A DNA stretch of 64,000 nucleotides from Bradyrhizobium sp. PSBB068 (GTDB lineage: Bacteria; Pseudomonadota; Alphaproteobacteria; Rhizobiales; Xanthobacteraceae): positions 2,480,001 through 2,544,000 of the forward strand of contig CP069300.1 in the NCBI GenBank assembly GCA_016839165.1, in the 5' to 3' direction. A program made the translations under genes and the position numbers. Of the stretch, positions 54,723 through 63,768 are shown piece by piece. Below the pieces are notes generated by a model, which saw nothing but the letters and a program-made list of their open reading frames with translations, did no database searches and was not told the DNA's origin. Every line of letters begins with the position of its first letter. The first letter of the stretch is position 1.

Positions 54723-57473
54723 ATGGCGATCCAGAACGGAAATGCCCACGCAGCTCCAGATCTGGGGCTTCGAGCGCTGGCTCTGTTCCTGCGCTTTCAT
54801 GGCGTGAACACCGAGCCTGATCAACTCCGCGATCACTGCGGAGAGGATGGGATAGGCATCCGCGCAATGCTGCGTTGTGCGCGCGAATTTGGGGTCAAAG
54901 TCCGCGCGACGACGATGGATTGGTCGCGGCTGACGGGCATCCAGCTGCCTGGAATCGCCTCGCTCCGTGACGGCGGATTTTTGCTTCTAGGAAAAATCGA
55001 GGATCAGGTTGCGCTTGTGCTGCACCCGACCTCGTCGCATCCGCGACGAATGACGCGCGCGGAATTTGAAGCGATCTGGGATGGCGGTTTGATCTCGCCT
55101 GGCTCACCGAGCTTCGCTCATCTCGCACTTCATGCAATTGGCGACATCCGCGCGCGCGGCGTTGAGCTGGGTAGCAGCCTGTTGCGCCGCGCGGGCGACG
55201 TGCTGGTCGGGGCCCGCGACGGCCTGGTGCGGATCCGCGATACAATCTCGACGAAGGCGCCCGGCGCCCTGATGTGGGCGCGCTTTGTTGCTCGCGGCGA
55301 TACTGCCGACGAGGCCGCGGATATCGGATCTCCGGCTGCAGACGTCGGTTTCGAAGACGGCGATGAATCCGGGCTGATTGCGCTCGCGATCTTGCTGCGT
55401 TGCCATGGAATCGCTGCCGATCCCGGCCAAATCCACCACCGGGTGGGGGCGACGCGCCTCGGCGTTACCGAAATCCTGCGCTGTGCCAAAGAGTTTGGGC
55501 TCAAGGCAAAGGTGCAGAGGACGAACTGGAACAGGCTTGCGGTCACGCCGCTGCCGGGAATTGCGCTGCTGCGCGACGGCAGCTTCCTGATCCTCGGCAA
55601 GGTTATCGACGACAAGCTTCTCATTCAGCGCCCGCTGTCTCCGCGCCCCGAATCCATCACCCAGGCGCAACTCGAGGCGATCTGGGACGGCGGCATCATT
55701 CTGATGGCCCGGCGTACCAGCCTGACCGATCTCGCGCGGCGTTTCGATATCTCCTGGTTCGTGGGCGCCATGCAGAAGTATCGCCGCCTGCTCGGCGAGG
55801 TGCTGGCGGCGTCGTTCTTCCTTCAGATATTCGCCGTTGTCTCACCGCTGTTCTTCCAGGTGGTCATCGACAAGGTGCTCGTGCACCGAAGCATGAGCAC
55901 GCTCGACGTTCTGGTCATCGGCCTTGTCGTGCTGACGGTGCTCGAGGCCGTTCTCGAGACGCTGCGCGTCTATGTGTTCGCGCATACGACAAACCGTATC
56001 GACGTCGAGCTCGGGGCCAGACTGTTCCGTCACCTGATGGCACTGCCGATTGCCTATTTTCAGACCCGCCGCGTCGGCGATTCGGTGGCCCGGGTCCGCG
56101 AGCTGGAGAACATCCGCCAGTTCCTGACAAGCTCGGCGCTCACGCTGGTCATCGACCTTCTCTTCACGGTCGTCTTCCTTGTCGTGATGTTCTATTACTC
56201 GACGACGTTGACCTGGATCGTGCTCGCGTCCTTCCCGTTCTACATCGGTATCTCCGCGGGAGCCACGCCGCTGTTCCGCGCGCGCCTCGATGAGAAATTC
56301 AATCGCGGCTCCGAGAACCAAGCCTTCCTGGTCGAGAGCGTGACCGGCGTTGAGACGCTCAAGGCGATGGCGGTCGAGCCCCAGATGCAGCGCCGCTGGG
56401 AGGAGCAACTCGCCGGCTATGTGGCCGCAAGCTTCCGCGTGCTCAGCCTGAACAACACGGCGAGCCAGGCGGTCCAGATGATCAACAAGCTGGTCATCGC
56501 TGCGACCCTTTACTTCGGCGCCCGGTTGGTCATCAGCGGCGACCTGACCGTCGGCGAGCTCGTCGCGTTCAACATGCTTGCGGCGCGCGTGAGCACGCCG
56601 GTGCTGCGCCTCGCACAGGTCTGGCAGGACTTTCACCAGGCGCGTGTCTCGATCGATCGCCTCGGCGACATCCTGAACACCATTCCAGAGCCGAGCTTCA
56701 CCCCGGCCCGCGCCGCTCTGCCGCCGATCCGCGGCCACGTGAAGTTCGAGCACGCGACCTTCCGCTACCGCATCGACGGGCCCGAGGTGCTGCATGACGT
56801 GTCGTTCAGCGTGGAGCCGGGCCAGGTCATCGGCATCGTGGGCTCGTCTGGCTCAGGCAAGAGCACCATCACCAAGCTGATCCAGCGTCTCTATGTTCCG
56901 GAGAGCGGACGCGTCCTGGTCGATGGCGTCGATCTCGCAATGGTCGACCTGAGCTGGCTGCGGCGCCAGATCGGCGTCGTGCTGCAGGAAAATGTGCTTT
57001 TCAATTGCACGATTCGCGACAATATCGCATTGGCTGATCCGGCCATGCCGATGGAGCGCGTTATCGAGGCGGCAATGCTGGCCGGTGCACACGACTTCAT
57101 CCTGGAATTGCCCGAGGGTTACGACACCGTCGTGGGCGAGCGCGGCAGCAGCCTGTCTGGCGGACAGCGCCAGCGTATTGCAATCGCGCGCGCACTGATC
57201 ACCGATCCGCGCATCCTGATCCTCGACGAGGCGACCAGCGCACTGGATTACGAAAGTGAACGCGCGATCCAGCAGAACATGAGGCGGATTTCCGCCGGAA
57301 GGACCGTGTTCGTCATCGCTCATCGGCTGTCGACGGTCCGCAATGCGAGCCGGATCATCACGCTGGAGCATGGCCGCATCGTCGAAGACGGCAGCCACGA
57401 TGAACTGATCCGCAGCAACGGGCGTTACGCGAACCTTCACTATCTCCAGGCCGGTATTCATGACCTCCGCTAG
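54723..57473 (+). CDS. Type I secretion ABC transporter with two tandem C39-like domains
   Basis: A 916-residue protein. Two homologous N-terminal domains (about 10-125 and 213-332) share the pattern LRCHG ... ILRCAKEFGLK ... LPGIALLRDGSFLILGK ... EAIWDGG. Both lack the C39 catalytic cysteine at the expected place (RALALFLRFHG, IALAILLRCHG), so they are degenerate substrate-binding domains. A six-helix membrane domain follows (about 355-640), then the ATPase with Walker A near 707-715 (GSSGSGKST), signature LSGGQ at 811-815 and Walker B at 831-836 (ILILDE). One such domain is usual; two is unusual. It overlaps the HlyD gene by 14 bases. Confidence 0.93.
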   Translation: MAIQNGNAHAAPDLGLRALALFLRFHGVNTEPDQLRDHCGEDGIGIRAMLRCAREFGVKVRATTMDWSRLTGIQLPGIASLRDGGFLLLGKIEDQVALVLHPTSSHPRRMTRAEFEAIWDGGLISPGSPSFAHLALHAIGDIRARGVELGSSLLRRAGDVLVGARDGLVRIRDTISTKAPGALMWARFVARGDTADEAADIGSPAADVGFEDGDESGLIALAILLRCHGIAADPGQIHHRVGATRLGVTEILRCAKEFGLKAKVQRTNWNRLAVTPLPGIALLRDGSFLILGKVIDDKLLIQRPLSPRPESITQAQLEAIWDGGIILMARRTSLTDLARRFDISWFVGAMQKYRRLLGEVLAASFFLQIFAVVSPLFFQVVIDKVLVHRSMSTLDVLVIGLVVLTVLEAVLETLRVYVFAHTTNRIDVELGARLFRHLMALPIAYFQTRRVGDSVARVRELENIRQFLTSSALTLVIDLLFTVVFLVVMFYYSTTLTWIVLASFPFYIGISAGATPLFRARLDEKFNRGSENQAFLVESVTGVETLKAMAVEPQMQRRWEEQLAGYVAASFRVLSLNNTASQAVQMINKLVIAATLYFGARLVISGDLTVGELVAFNMLAARVSTPVLRLAQVWQDFHQARVSIDRLGDILNTIPEPSFTPARAALPPIRGHVKFEHATFRYRIDGPEVLHDVSFSVEPGQVIGIVGSSGSGKSTITKLIQRLYVPESGRVLVDGVDLAMVDLSWLRRQIGVVLQENVLFNCTIRDNIALADPAMPMERVIEAAMLAGAHDFILELPEGYDTVVGERGSSLSGGQRQRIAIARALITDPRILILDEATSALDYESERAIQQNMRRISAGRTVFVIAHRLSTVRNASRIITLEHGRIVEDGSHDELIRSNGRYANLHYLQAGIHDLR

Positions 57474-58884
57474 CCGCAATGTTGTCTCGTTTCCGAGGCG
57501 CGAGCCTCGCCGTCGCCAGCACGAAATCGCGTTCTTGCCGGCGGCGCTTGAGATCACTGAAACGCCGCCGTCGCCGGTCGGCCGCGCGATAGGGGCGACC
57601 ATCATCGCGGCGTTCTGCATCGCGCTGGTATGGGCGACGCTTGGCAGTGTCGACATCGTCGCCACCGCGACCGGCAAGATCGTGCCGGGCGGGCGCACCA
57701 AGCTGATCCAGCCGTTCGAGACGGGCGTTGTCCGCGCCATCCAGGTCCGCGACGGCCAGACCGTGAAGGCCGGCGACGTTCTGATCGAACTCGACCCGAC
57801 GATGACGGAAGCCGATCAGGAGCGCCAAAAAGGCGATCTGCTTGCGGCCGAGCTCGAGGTCGCGCGATTGCAGGCCGCGCTCGCAGCCGATCCGCTCGCC
57901 GCCTTCCGTGCTCCGCCCAACGCCAGCCCCGCCGAGATCGAGATGCATCGCCAGTTCTTGATCAGCCAGCGCGCCGAGCAAGATGCCAAGCTTTCCGAAA
58001 TCGAACGACAGCAAGGTCAGAAGGAGGCGGAGCGGGCAACCACGTCGGCAAGCGTTGCCAAGCTGGAAGCAACAATCCCCGTGCTGCAGGAACGGGTCGA
58101 TATCCGCAAGGGCCTCGTCGAAAAGGCACTGGCCTCCAAGGTTGTCTACCTCTCCGAATATCAGGACCTGGTTGCCATGCAGCAGGATCTCGTGCTGCAA
58201 AAGAGCCGGTTGCGCGAAGCCGACGCGGCGATGGCGCTGCTGAAGGAAACAAGGGACAAGACTGTCGCGGAGTACCGCCGCGCGACCTACGATGCACTTG
58301 CAAAGGCCGAGCAGAAGGTTGCGAGCGCGGCGCAGGAGGTGGTCAAGGCGGATCGGCGCACGAAGCTGCAGCGTTTGACCGCGCCTGTCGATGGCGTCGT
58401 GCAGCAGCTTGCCGTTCACACGGTGGGCGGCGTGGTGACGCCGGCTCAGGCGCTCGCAGTAGTGGTCCCGAGCGAGAGCCAGCTCGAGATCGAGGCCATG
58501 CTCTCCAACCGCGATATCGGATTCGTCCATCCGGGGCAGGCGGCGGAGATCAAGGTCGATACCTTCAACTTCACGCGCTACGGACTGCTTCACGGTGACG
58601 TGCTCAGCGTGTCGACGGATGCCATTGCGCGCGACAGGACGCAGGGGTCGAACGACCGCGCGTCAGGCGCCACGCTGAGCAGCAGCGAGCCGAAAGGTCA
58701 GGAGCTCGAATATGCCGCGCGCGTTTCACTCGACCGGACTCACATGCAAGTGGAGGACAAGGTCGTCAAGCTCGGTCCGGGCATGGCGGTGACGGTCGAG
58801 ATCAAGACCGGTACGCGCAGGATCATCAGCTACCTGCTTTCGCCGCTGGCGAGATACAAGCAGGAAGCGCTGCGGGAACGGTAG
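57460..58884 (+). CDS. HlyD-family type I secretion adaptor
   Basis: A 474-residue membrane fusion protein, coupled to the ABC gene by a 14-base overlap. A cytoplasmic N-terminus with basic residues is followed by one membrane segment (about 40-62, IGATIIAAFCIALVWATLGS), the lipoyl half VVRAIQVRDGQTVKAGDVLI, a coiled-coil hairpin (about 115-300), the second half LTAPVDGVVQQLAVHTVGGV and a beta-barrel region. The end LLSPLARYKQEALRER is typical. No TolC gene lies next to it; the TolC-like protein at 8354-10072 or another one could complete the channel. Confidence 0.92.
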   Translation: MTSASRNVVSFPRREPRRRQHEIAFLPAALEITETPPSPVGRAIGATIIAAFCIALVWATLGSVDIVATATGKIVPGGRTKLIQPFETGVVRAIQVRDGQTVKAGDVLIELDPTMTEADQERQKGDLLAAELEVARLQAALAADPLAAFRAPPNASPAEIEMHRQFLISQRAEQDAKLSEIERQQGQKEAERATTSASVAKLEATIPVLQERVDIRKGLVEKALASKVVYLSEYQDLVAMQQDLVLQKSRLREADAAMALLKETRDKTVAEYRRATYDALAKAEQKVASAAQEVVKADRRTKLQRLTAPVDGVVQQLAVHTVGGVVTPAQALAVVVPSESQLEIEAMLSNRDIGFVHPGQAAEIKVDTFNFTRYGLLHGDVLSVSTDAIARDRTQGSNDRASGATLSSSEPKGQELEYAARVSLDRTHMQVEDKVVKLGPGMAVTVEIKTGTRRIISYLLSPLARYKQEALRER

Positions 58885-59402
58885 GAAGCCGTCTTTCTTC
58901 GGCGCGCCCTCGGAGCACCGCAACTGGCGCCACGCGGGCCCAAAAGGCGATGTTGGAAAGGCCGGGATCGATCGTATCACGATCCCGGTCGGGCATCAGC
59001 GCAGAGGGTGGCGCAGCCCTAAGGCAACAGCTGTTGGGATCGCCGCTGAACGGCTGGCGTAGCGCGCTTTGGCCTGCGGATGATCGAGTCAAGGCCCGAT
59101 CCGCCGTCCAGCGGATCACTGGATCGGTTGGGCGCCCGCCTGACGTGCGGACACGGCACGAGGCCGCCGCCAACAATCTCGACGCCGGGACGTTCGTCAG
59201 CTGCGCCCGTCGCGCACCGGTCCCGCCGTCGATCCGAGGGCGCAACACGGGGCCTATCCCGGAGCCTCTCAACGCATTCTGGTTACTTCGGATTGTGCGC
59301 TGTTCAGCTGGCGAATTCAATGTCACTGTTTAGGCATTGCGGTTCAAGGCGAGCGCTGATTGTCGTGACGTAGATCAGCCGGCATACGGAAGGGTTATCA
59401 CC
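58885..59402. other. Stretch without a recognisable gene
   Basis: 518 bases between the HlyD gene and asnB with no convincing frame. The region just before 59403 carries GGAAGGG, which serves the asnB TTG start. Confidence 0.35.
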
Positions 59403-61070
59403 TTGTGCGGCTTCGTCGGCATATTCGAATTTACGGAATCGTTTGAATCGGCACGCAGCCGCGCGCTGGAGATGGCAAAGACGGTTAGACACCGCGGGCC
59501 GGACTGGAGTGGCGTCTATTCCAGCGAACGCGCAATGCTCGCGCACGAACGCCTTTCCATCGTCGATGTTGAGCACGGCGCCCAGCCCCTTCTCGACGTT
59601 ACCGCGGGTCGGGCGTTGGCTGTGAACGGAGAGATCTACAATCATGTCGCATTGCGCGACGCCCTGAACCGGCCGCACGCCTGGAAAACGAAGTCGGACT
59701 GCGAGATTATCCTGTATCTCTATGACGAGTACGGACCAGCCTTGTGCAATATGCTGAGTGGCATTTTTGCGTTCGCTCTCTTCGACGAACGTACCGGCGA
59801 CTTCTTCGTCGCCCGAGACCACCTCGGAATAGTGCCGCTTTATATTGGATGGAGCGAGGACGGCGCAACATACGTCGCCAGCGAAATGAAAGCTCTCGAT
59901 CGCGTGTGCGAGACGATTCAGGAGTTTGCGCCGGGACACTACTATAACGGCAAAACCCGCGAATTCGTCAGGTGGTATGATCCGGAATGGGCGCATGCAT
60001 TGCCAACCAGGAAGGTGGTGTTGCACGAGCTTCGGACTTCGCTCGAAGCCGCAGTCAAGCAGCAGATGATGTGCGATGTGCCTTACGGGGTACTTATTTC
60101 TGGTGGGCTCGACTCGTCCCTCATCGCAGCCCTCGCAGCACGGCACCGCTTCAAGCGGATCGAGTCTGGGGAGACCGAGGAGGCCTGGTGGCCAAGATTG
60201 CACTCGTTCTCCGTGGGTTTGGAAAATTCACCCGACATGATGTATGCGCGAAAGGTGGCGGCTCACATCGACACCGTCCATCATGAAATTGTTTTCACCG
60301 TACAGGACGGACTGGACGCGTTGCCCGATGTCATCCGGCACCTGGAAACCTTCGATGTCACCACCATTCGTGCCGGCACGCCGATGTATTTGATGGCGCG
60401 CAAGATCAAGGCGATGGGCATCAAGATGGTGTTGTCTGGCGAAGGCGCTGACGAGGTATTCGGCGGGTATCTCTACTTCCATATGGCGCCATCGGCAGAG
60501 GAATTCCACGAGGAGACTGTTCGAAAGCTCTTTGCGCTGAGCAGGTACGATTGCTGTCGCGCGAACAAGGCGACGGCTGCTTGGGGAGTCGAAGCCCGTG
60601 TGCCCTTCCTGGACAAGGAATTCCTGGATTACGCAATGTCGATCGACCCTGCCGAAAAAATGTGCCCCGGTGCGAAGATCGAAAAGGGCATATTGCGGGA
60701 AGCTTTTGCCGACCTGTTGCCGCAGGAGATCTTGTGGCGTCAAAAGGAACAGTTTTCAGACGGAGTGGGGTACAGCTGGATTGAGTGCTTGCGGAATCAC
60801 GCCGAGAGCAAAGTCTCGGATCAGATGCTCGCAGAGGCGGGGAGGCGGTTTCCGCTGCAAACGCCGACCTCGAAGGAAGGATACTTCTATCGGACCATAT
60901 TCGACGGCATTTTCAAGAATCCGACAGCCTGCCTGACTGTCCCCGTCGGTCCCTCGATCGCGTGTTCCTCGCCGACCGCATTTCTCTGGTCTCAGCAGTT
61001 TGCGAGTATGGATGATCCGTCTGGAAGGGCCGTGAAAGGCGTGCACATTCAGGCCATTGATACCATGTGA
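59403..61070 (+). CDS. asnB: Asparagine synthetase B (glutamine-hydrolysing)
   Basis: A 555-residue protein starting at a TTG (MCGFVGIFEF) with GGAAGGG eight bases upstream, so Cys2 is the nucleophile. The sequence is very close in pattern and length to enterobacterial AsnB: VRHRGPDWSGVYSSE, LAHERLSIVDVEHGAQPLLD, VLISGGLDSSLIAALA, MVLSGEGADEVFGGYLYFHM, WGVEARVPFLDKEFLDYAMS, and SDGVGYSWIECL. It converts aspartate to asparagine with glutamine and ATP. It differs clearly from the amidotransferase at 49662, so the two are not recent duplicates. The presence of a canonical AsnB in this accessory region may reflect transfer. Confidence 0.95.
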   Translation: MCGFVGIFEFTESFESARSRALEMAKTVRHRGPDWSGVYSSERAMLAHERLSIVDVEHGAQPLLDVTAGRALAVNGEIYNHVALRDALNRPHAWKTKSDCEIILYLYDEYGPALCNMLSGIFAFALFDERTGDFFVARDHLGIVPLYIGWSEDGATYVASEMKALDRVCETIQEFAPGHYYNGKTREFVRWYDPEWAHALPTRKVVLHELRTSLEAAVKQQMMCDVPYGVLISGGLDSSLIAALAARHRFKRIESGETEEAWWPRLHSFSVGLENSPDMMYARKVAAHIDTVHHEIVFTVQDGLDALPDVIRHLETFDVTTIRAGTPMYLMARKIKAMGIKMVLSGEGADEVFGGYLYFHMAPSAEEFHEETVRKLFALSRYDCCRANKATAAWGVEARVPFLDKEFLDYAMSIDPAEKMCPGAKIEKGILREAFADLLPQEILWRQKEQFSDGVGYSWIECLRNHAESKVSDQMLAEAGRRFPLQTPTSKEGYFYRTIFDGIFKNPTACLTVPVGPSIACSSPTAFLWSQQFASMDDPSGRAVKGVHIQAIDTM

Positions 61071-61116
61071 GCAGTTTGCGTGTCCGGTGGTTCGGCAGGC
61101 GGCAGCGGCCGATAGC

Positions 61117-62283
61117 TCAATTTGCATTTGCTGATCCGAATAGCCGCAGCTTCTTTCTTGGGAGGTTCGTCGCGATCGTTCGCAGCGTCCGTTTGGCTTC
61201 GCGGAGCTTCGCCTCGATATGGCGTTCCGGACCGTCCCTGCTTATTGCGACCCACTTCATCGCATACTCGCTATTCGCCAGATGTGCCTTGTGCCCGGCG
61301 CCACCAGCCAGGAAGTCGTAGCCGCGCTCCCCGCGTGAGATACTCTCCTCGATAGCCAGCACATGGCTCACCAGCCCGGGCTTGAGGCGGCCATCGCTCT
61401 CATAGAGAAAGCCGCTTTGGTAGTTCAGGACGCGGCCGTCATGCACGAAATTGTAGACGACCCCGATGGTCTGGCCGCCAACCAACGTCCGCGAGATGCG
61501 GACCGCTCCTGTGGGAACTCCGCGCGCGATTAACTCCTCATGGAACGGACGAAAGCCCGGATTGGCGAAAGCCCCCTTGCGTCCCCATCGCGATCGATGA
61601 AAGTCGCTCAGTAGATCGAACGCAGCCAGGGCGTCCGTTGTTGTCTCCATGATCCGGAATTCAAGGGGACCTCGTTCGGCATACAGCCTCATTGCACGGC
61701 TCACCGCCTGGCGAGTGCTGCGGCCGAGCGTGGCCCGGTAATCCTTCTTCTGCTGACGGGCCTTGGCGTAATCAACCCATAAGGCCGTATCGGCCTGCTT
61801 CACCTCGCTGACGAGCCCGGCCCGGCCGGCGGCGCCGCAAGCGGCCAACTCGAGATCTGCATCAATTCCGGAAAGCACCAACTGATCCGCGCGGCGCAAG
61901 CGGGAGGTCAGCGCGTCGAGACCTGCCGGAATAATGGTGTCCGGTTGCTCCGCGAGAATACTGTTGCACTCGATGAACAATCGGTCAAAACGGGTATCTC
62001 CGGATTCATTGAGCAGCCAACGTGCCCGCGCATGCGGCCCAAGGCTCCAGACTCTCCGCCGGCAGATGATCGCCAACCCAACGATCTTGCCCGACGATCG
62101 TGCGACGAGAACGTGCGGTTGCGTGCCATCCGGAATATGCCGCAGCCAAGTGCCGATCCAGAGCCAGGACAAAAAGAACGAGTGAGTGGCCCGAGCTTCA
62201 AGCTCCTTCCACGCGGTCTCAAGCCAGGCAACGTTCTCGAGGGCCTCTAGGCTGACATCGGTGACCGCATCGGGCATGCTCAT
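61117..62283 (-). CDS. CelD/BioF2-like acetyltransferase (GNAT fold)
   Basis: A 388-residue protein. The N-terminal half starts with ALENVAWLETAWKELEARAT and SWLWIGTWLRHIPDG, typical of the CelD family; the C-terminal GNAT-like domain has HRSRWGRKGAFANPGFRPFH and VYNFVHDGRVLNYQSGFLYE followed by GYDFLAGGAGHK. Such proteins occur in cellulose and exopolysaccharide clusters and may acylate sugars. The ATG at 62283 is used here; an ATG at 62277 has a better spaced GGGA and may be the true start. Confidence 0.82.
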   Translation of the reverse strand: MSMPDAVTDVSLEALENVAWLETAWKELEARATHSFFLSWLWIGTWLRHIPDGTQPHVLVARSSGKIVGLAIICRRRVWSLGPHARARWLLNESGDTRFDRLFIECNSILAEQPDTIIPAGLDALTSRLRRADQLVLSGIDADLELAACGAAGRAGLVSEVKQADTALWVDYAKARQQKKDYRATLGRSTRQAVSRAMRLYAERGPLEFRIMETTTDALAAFDLLSDFHRSRWGRKGAFANPGFRPFHEELIARGVPTGAVRISRTLVGGQTIGVVYNFVHDGRVLNYQSGFLYESDGRLKPGLVSHVLAIEESISRGERGYDFLAGGAGHKAHLANSEYAMKWVAISRDGPERHIEAKLREAKRTLRTIATNLPRKKLRLFGSANAN

Positions 62284-62637
62284 TCCCGTTCAACGCCGGA
62301 AGGCTGCAAATGCGCGTTGATGGACGAACAAGGATCGTGCTGCATTGATCGCAAGTAGTGCCATGATGGGTGGTCCGGCCTGGTCACACACGTCCTTGTG
62401 GCGGCCTCGCCGTATGGCGTCTCTGACCGTCGCCTCGGCGGAGGCGGATGGCGGAATTATATCTGGAATTCGACCCCTGTGCGGACCCTTACTGATTACC
62501 TACGGTGGCTTCACGCGACTTGATTGCCTTTAGCACGACCGCGCTGAGTTGGTGCTGTGATCGGCCCCGGGCTCTCGGCGGGCGCCAGAGCTCCCGCCCG
62601 GCGCCTGATGGGGCAATTCCAGGCCGGTTTCCGCCGC
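62284..62637. other. Stretch without a recognisable gene
   Basis: 354 bases with no convincing frame; it should contain the promoter of the minus-strand acetyltransferase gene. Confidence 0.3.
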
Positions 62638-62838
62638 TTAATTGGGCATCAGTCCCGGCGAGGACAGCTTTCCGCTTAGGTGCGCACCTGCCTCGGCGTG
62701 TCGAGCGAGCCTTATCAACGCCTCCTTGGCGGCGCACGGGGCCAGTCCCGCGGCCTCGTTCCGCAGCTCTCTAGCCCGCTCTGCGAGTCGCGCTTCGAGG
62801 GTGTCCCTCAGAACAACGTGTCGGCGTAATTGTCCCAT
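62638..62838 (-). CDS. Small conserved hypothetical protein
   Basis: A 66-residue protein (MGQLRRHVVLRDTLEARLAE...) starting at the ATG at 62838 with GAGGG eight bases upstream. It is helical throughout (ARELRNEAAGLAPCAAKEAL, IRLARHAEAGAHLSGKLSSP). Short proteins with the ending HL..WLSSPGL are frequent in Bradyrhizobium; the role is unknown. A longer frame to 63222 lacks protein character. Confidence 0.6.
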   Translation of the reverse strand: MGQLRRHVVLRDTLEARLAERARELRNEAAGLAPCAAKEALIRLARHAEAGAHLSGKLSSPGLMPN

Positions 62839-63288
62839 GCGTTTTCCCTCGTCGGGGCCCCACCCGGAACTTTGGATCCCAAGCATTAATCGTGCGTAAA
62901 GATTCCCCTGAAGGGGGTGTCTGGGCCGCCAAGACGGCGCGAAGAGGGCGCCAAATAGGACAAATTGCGAATTGCTGGCGAAGGCAACCTTTGTGGAATG
63001 GCCCAAGGGGACATCGAGATTCGCTCGGCGACCCGAGCCGGCGGTCATTCCGGGACGGGAAGTTGTCGTTTTCCACCGGTTAGAGCGCCACCCGCGCCTG
63101 TGGTGACCTGCGATGTGCGTCGGACGGTCTGGTTCGTCACAGAGAGTGTGTCGATCTCGCAACGTCTCAATAGTTCCGCTGTGCACCTGACGTGTTTGGG
63201 CTTCAATGCGTTGCGAATTCATTGTCTAATGACGTCGGACCTTCGGCGGCGATTTTTATTTCCAAGACGTTTATTTTAGATCGGGTCT
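62839..63288. other. Stretch without a recognisable gene
   Basis: 450 bases without a convincing frame. The end (63240-63285) is AT-rich (GATTTTTATTTCC, GTTTATTTTAGATC) and looks like a promoter for the short membrane-peptide gene. Confidence 0.35.
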
Positions 63289-63325
63289 AAGAGGTCGCTG
63301 TCAGCGCCAGCGGCCTCTTCGTTTT
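63289..63325 (+). terminator. Terminator-like hairpin upstream of the short membrane-peptide gene
   Basis: AAGAGGTCGCTG and CAGCGGCCTCTT form a near-perfect 12-bp stem with a 7-base loop, followed by CGTTTTGC. No plus-strand gene ends just before it. It may be an attenuator or the end of a small RNA starting in the AT-rich part. Confidence 0.55.
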
Positions 63326-63353
63326 GCTTCATTGGATTGCGAGGACCCATCCG

Positions 63354-63446
63354 ATGCCGATACAGGTGTGGGCTATTGCCGCTTCGATCGGCTGGACCGC
63401 TGTCGTGGGTACGTTGCTTCTCCACATGATTTTCAGCCCCGGCTAA
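63354..63446 (+). CDS. 30-residue single-pass membrane peptide
   Basis: A very short gene with GAGGA eight bases before the ATG. The product is MPIQVWAIAASIGWTAVVGT followed by LLLHMIFSPG, almost entirely one hydrophobic helix. The ribosome binding site, the upstream AT-rich segment and the hairpin support a real small protein. The function is unknown; it has no toxin-like charge pattern. Confidence 0.55.
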   Translation: MPIQVWAIAASIGWTAVVGTLLLHMIFSPG

Positions 63447-63597
63447 TTTGACGAAGCTGCGATGTGGTGCCGGCCGAGCGATATGGAGCCTCTTCGCCAA
63501 TCGCGGAATTTCAGCGGTAGCGCCAGGCATATGAGGGCAGGCATGTGGTCGTCGGCGCCGCCGGTTGGCCTCTTCTAATTGTCGCCATGCCAGCTCA

Positions 63598-63666
63598 TTT
63601 TTTTCGCCATACTCTCTCATTAACGAATCAAGTCCAGGCGGTCGGGGGCAATCCCGCTGCATCGGA
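63598..63666 (+). promoter_or_regulatory. Shared upstream element, copy C
   Basis: T7, CGCCAT, nine bases, TTAAC, then GGTC, five G and CAATCC, followed by GCATCGGAATGT. It lies about 226 bases before the TTG start at 63824 and matches copies A and B. Confidence 0.65.
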
Positions 63667-63768
63667 ATGTTCGCGGTCGAGGACTGCGATGGCATCCGAA
63701 GTTCGTTCGCAGCGCCGAGCGTAGCGAACGCGTACTGTGTCGCGTGCCATCGCGACGTGTGTCAGTGG

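Noticed and set aside
55842..56795. Minus-strand frame opposite the tandem-domain ABC exporter, with similar ones at 56853-57740 and 57358-58593
   Set aside because: Antisense shadows of conserved transporter genes.
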